From Bacteriovoracaceae bacterium UBA6153 (GTDB lineage: Bacteria > Bdellovibrionota > Bacteriovoracia > Bacteriovoracales > Bacteriovoracaceae): a DNA stretch of 46,486 nucleotides. Positions 46,356-46,486 of the stretch are shown in pieces; position 1 is the stretch's first letter; the number at the start of each line of letters is the position of its first letter. The stretch lies in the NCBI GenBank assembly GCA_002428265.1, contig DIUR01000011.1, forward strand, positions 1 through 46,486, read 5' to 3'. The notes beneath the pieces were generated by a model, which was given only the letters and a program-made list of their open reading frames with translations, searched no databases and had not been told where the DNA came from. The position numbers and the translations under genes are program-made.

Positions 46356-46486
46356 CTAAAGTTTTAAATTGCTCGGTAACAACATTGCTTGACCCCATTT
46401 AGATGCCTGTGAATCTTTGATGAGATGTAATTGGGCCACTCGTACCTCGTGAAGGACTTTAGGAAGTTGCCCACTTGAAACGGTTA
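46356..46486 (-). CDS. C-terminal part of the junction-spanning secreted protein
   Basis: Continuing the frame that starts at 51 through the overlapped ends gives SSGQLPKVLHEVRVAQLHLI, then KDSQASKWGQAMLLPSNLKL, and a TAG at 46356-46358. Bases 46476-46486 repeat 1-11, so they must be counted once. The clean reading frame is the main evidence that the window is a closed circle. No family is known to me; the sequence looks well conserved in composition and may be a small periplasmic helper. Confidence 0.65.
   Translation of the reverse strand, partial: TVSSGQLPKVLHEVRVAQLHLIKDSQASKWGQAMLLPSNLKL
46476..46486. repeat. Terminal 11-bp overlap with the window start
   Basis: TGAAACGGTTA is identical at both ends of the window. 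Together with the ORF that reads across it, the simplest reading is a circular molecule of about 46,475 bp whose ends overlap. Direct repeats bounding an inserted element would be an alternative. Confidence 0.75.

Overview
The window looks like one complete circular mobile element of about 46,475 bp. Its first and last 11 bases are identical (TGAAACGGTTA at 1-11 and 46476-46486). Joining the ends across that overlap turns a truncated signal-peptide start (minus strand, from 51) into an intact 59-codon ORF that stops at 46356. The DNA is AT-rich, genes are tightly packed with ATGA or TAATG overlaps, and ribosome-binding sites are good. The host is Gram-negative: there are periplasmic binding proteins, a lipoprotein, an outer-membrane barrel and a VirB-type secretion system. 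The mix of long tail-fibre-like lipoproteins, two-component genes and low GC suggests Bdellovibrionota (Bacteriovorax-like), but this is a judgement of style, not a proven assignment.

Layout. 1-5 kb: a recombinase-like DNA-binding protein, a DUF2971 protein, a tyrosine recombinase with an excisionase-like gene, and a replication-relaxation-type gene followed downstream in its transcript by nothing else before a strong terminator. 5-9 kb: a PIN nuclease and XRE-ImmA regulator pair, divergent from a ubiquitin-like / E1 / DUF6527 operon. 9-11.4 kb: a predicted nuclease, a HigBA toxin-antitoxin pair and a gene-free stretch with a structured RNA candidate. 11.7-16 kb: cassette A (secreted small peptide, periplasmic peptide-binding protein, YcaO enzyme, hybrid histidine kinase). 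16-18.5 kb: a large serine recombinase whose last codons lie inside a 45-bp 3' fragment of an initiator-tRNA gene, the probable attachment site. 18.5-30 kb: a putative relaxosome gene, a 113-bp nested palindrome (oriT candidate) and a long T4SS operon (VirB2, B3, B4, B5, B6, B8, B9, B10, VirD4, lipoprotein, replication-relaxation protein). 30.5-36.2 kb, divergent from the T4SS: cassette B (peptide-binding protein, histidine kinase, sigma54 activator, S33-like hydrolase, 43-residue secreted peptide, ICMT-like methyltransferase). 36.4-37 kb: a MazF-type toxin-antitoxin pair. 37.2-44.8 kb: a diversity-generating retroelement (DGR). 44.8-46.5 kb: XRE regulator, single-domain response regulator, a Cys-rich conserved protein and the junction ORF.

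How it may work. The T4SS would move the element and the serine recombinase would integrate it at a tRNA-fMet gene. Cassettes A and B share a plan: a secreted small peptide, a modifying enzyme, a periplasmic oligopeptide-binding protein and a membrane kinase. Cassette B fires away from the T4SS operon from one 485-bp control region. I infer that they are peptide-signal (pheromone-like) systems that may time conjugation; I know of no described system with this gene set. The DGR diversifies the C-terminal ligand-binding fold of a 1295-residue surface lipoprotein. That gene also has a (CACT)7 tract before its lipobox, so it may be phase-variable as well. No canonical relaxase, VirB11 or Rep protein was recognised.
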